Origin: Halorhabdus sp. BNX81 | GTDB lineage: Archaea > Halobacteriota > Halobacteria > Halobacteriales > Haloarculaceae | Direction of reading: 5' to 3' | Assembly (NCBI RefSeq): GCF_029229925.1 | Contig: NZ_CP107254.1 | Coordinates: forward strand, 186,001 to 250,000 | DNA: 64,000 nucleotides | Shown here: positions 63,290-64,000 of the stretch, in pieces | Layout of the letters: each line of letters opens with the position of its first letter | Position numbering within the stretch: the first letter of the stretch is position 1 | Notes under the pieces: model-generated | Database searches by the model: none | The model's input: the letters and a program-made list of their open reading frames with translations, nothing else | What the model was told of the DNA's origin: nothing | Translations under genes and position numbers: made by a program

Positions 63290-63493
63290 TTATGCCGGTG
63301 AGACGAGATCCACGACTGCGCCGAGCGTCAGGTACGCACTGGCCCCGACGGTCAGTCCGATCACCAGCGCGCCCATCCCGACCAGCACGGCGCTGATCGG
63401 GTCGTGCGTCACGACCTCGGCGAATCGAAACGGCATCTCACCGATACTGCCGACGAGCCGGTTCAGAAACGAGACGAGTGACAGGACGATCAT
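63290..63493 (-). CDS. Small membrane protein, 67 residues
   Basis: A protein with an N-terminal hydrophobic segment (MIVLSLVSFLNRLVGSIG) and a second (about residues 35-65, ISAVLVGMGALVIGLTVGASAYLTLGAVVDLV). It converges on mer with a 25-base gap. No named family is recognised. Probably a real haloarchaeal membrane peptide. Confidence 0.6.
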   Translation of the reverse strand: MIVLSLVSFLNRLVGSIGEMPFRFAEVVTHDPISAVLVGMGALVIGLTVGASAYLTLGAVVDLVSPA

Positions 63494-63620
63494 GGTGGCA
63501 GTTCACACGCCCGGTACTTGGGTGCTTGGACGGCGGCGATCCATCGGGGCCTCCCAGTCCCGGCCGCGATCAGTCTCGACTCGGCGTCAGGGCTAAGAGC
63601 GTCGGCGAACTCGCTTCGGT

Positions 63621-63905
63621 ATGGGCGACGATGCGTCCTTAGACGAGTTTCTGGGCGACGAGGGGGAGTCGGCGACCGCGACCGAATCCGCCGACGACGA
63701 GGCGGCGAGTGGGTCCGAGCTTCCCGACGAGGCGGCGGCCCAGACTGAACGTGCCGAGGAACCGTCCGAGGAGTCCGTCGAGCCGGCGACGACGACCTAC
63801 GAGTTCGCCCCCGGCGGGGTCGAGTGTGCCTCCTGTGGGGCCACTGTCGACCGCCGGTGGCACCAGCACGGCGAGCTTGTCTGTGTGGCGTGCAAGGACT
63901 GGTAA
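63621..63905 (+). CDS. Acidic protein with C-terminal zinc ribbon (DUF7573-like)
   Basis: A 94-residue protein: a short N-terminal helix (DASLDEFLGDE), a long acidic alanine-rich linker, and a C-terminal zinc ribbon (GGVECASCGATVDRRWHQHGELVCVACKDW) with CxxC and CxxC. Matches the haloarchaeal DUF7573 type as I recall it. Function unknown. The next gene starts about 55 bases later. Confidence 0.75.
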   Translation: MGDDASLDEFLGDEGESATATESADDEAASGSELPDEAAAQTERAEEPSEESVEPATTTYEFAPGGVECASCGATVDRRWHQHGELVCVACKDW

Positions 63906-63960
63906 CGGCTGGACCGCGACGGCTGCCGGGACCGTGGGATTCACGCGGCTGGCGGTCGAA

Positions 63961-64000
63961 ATGGGGTCACTCGAATGGAACGTCGACTCACCTTCATGGC
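63961..64000 (+). CDS. Start of an unidentified gene, cut by window end
   Basis: ATG 63961 opens a frame reading MGSLEWNVDSPSW to the window edge; ATG 63975 is another possible start in a different frame. Too short to identify. Confidence 0.3.
   Translation, partial: MGSLEWNVDSPSW

Noticed and set aside
1-64000. tRNA or rRNA genes
   Set aside because: I looked in the intergenic gaps for cloverleaf arms and GGTTCGAAT-like T-loops and saw none.

Overview
The window is haloarchaeal chromosome. The proteins are rich in Asp and Glu, GC is high, many genes have a TATA box about 26-30 bases before the ATG, and haloarchaeal families are common: the A-type ATP synthase, small zinc-ribbon proteins, F420 enzymes, an Rnl3 RNA ligase and DUF5809/5810-like proteins. 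A GH43 glycosidase and this CRISPR repeat would fit a Halorhabdus-like organism, but the genus is inference.

Layout. 1-3.0 kb: the end of feoB coupled to a zinc-ribbon gene, a rhomboid protease, and a DnaQ-like exonuclease. 3.0-4.0 kb: a PIN/ribbon-helix-helix toxin-antitoxin-like pair pointing away from the cas operon. 4.1-13.3 kb: a complete type I-B operon, cas6-cas8b-cas7-cas5-cas3-cas4-cas1-cas2, with overlapping or nearly touching genes. 13.4-15.3 kb: leader and CRISPR array (29 repeats, 28 spacers, last repeat decayed). 15.4-16.7 kb: a zinc-ribbon membrane-anchored gene, then a separate one-spacer mini-array (perfect repeat, spacer, decayed repeat). 17-21 kb: small regulators, a UvrD-like helicase and an RNA ligase. 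21-31.7 kb: A-type ATP synthase operon (H-I-K-E-C-F-A-B, then D) with a small membrane gene and a Brp/Blh retinal-forming dioxygenase between B and D. 31.8-46.5 kb: methyltransferase, pilin, a membrane-anchored winged-helix regulator with a divergent secreted partner, prenyl synthase, CoA-disulfide-reductase-like flavoprotein, ABC transporter, aldo/keto reductase, Hsp20, XPD/DinG-like helicase, HisE. 46.5-52.5 kb: TrkH, cytochrome bd oxidase, PdxT, PrsW-like protease. 52.5-64 kb: small genes, RimI, two Nudix proteins (one fused to an aIF2B-like domain), rhodanese, GH43, a winged-helix gene pair, phosphoesterase, CofE, a Mer-like F420 enzyme, and the start of a last gene.

Working together: the Cas genes and array form one adaptive immune unit (Cas4/1/2 acquisition, Cas6 processing, Cas8b/7/5 Cascade, Cas3 degradation). 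CofE and the Mer-like protein form an F420 pair. The retinal-forming enzyme beside the ATP synthase hints at co-expression of retinal supply and ATP synthesis.

The most unusual feature is a dispersed noncoding element present twice (21757-22073 and 60970-61377). Both copies share an almost identical central inverted repeat and outer stem. The other stems occupy equivalent places but have different sequences that still pair within each copy, which is a covariation signature of selected secondary structure. The second is the solitary CRISPR mini-array, which could be a relic or a crRNA-like regulatory RNA.
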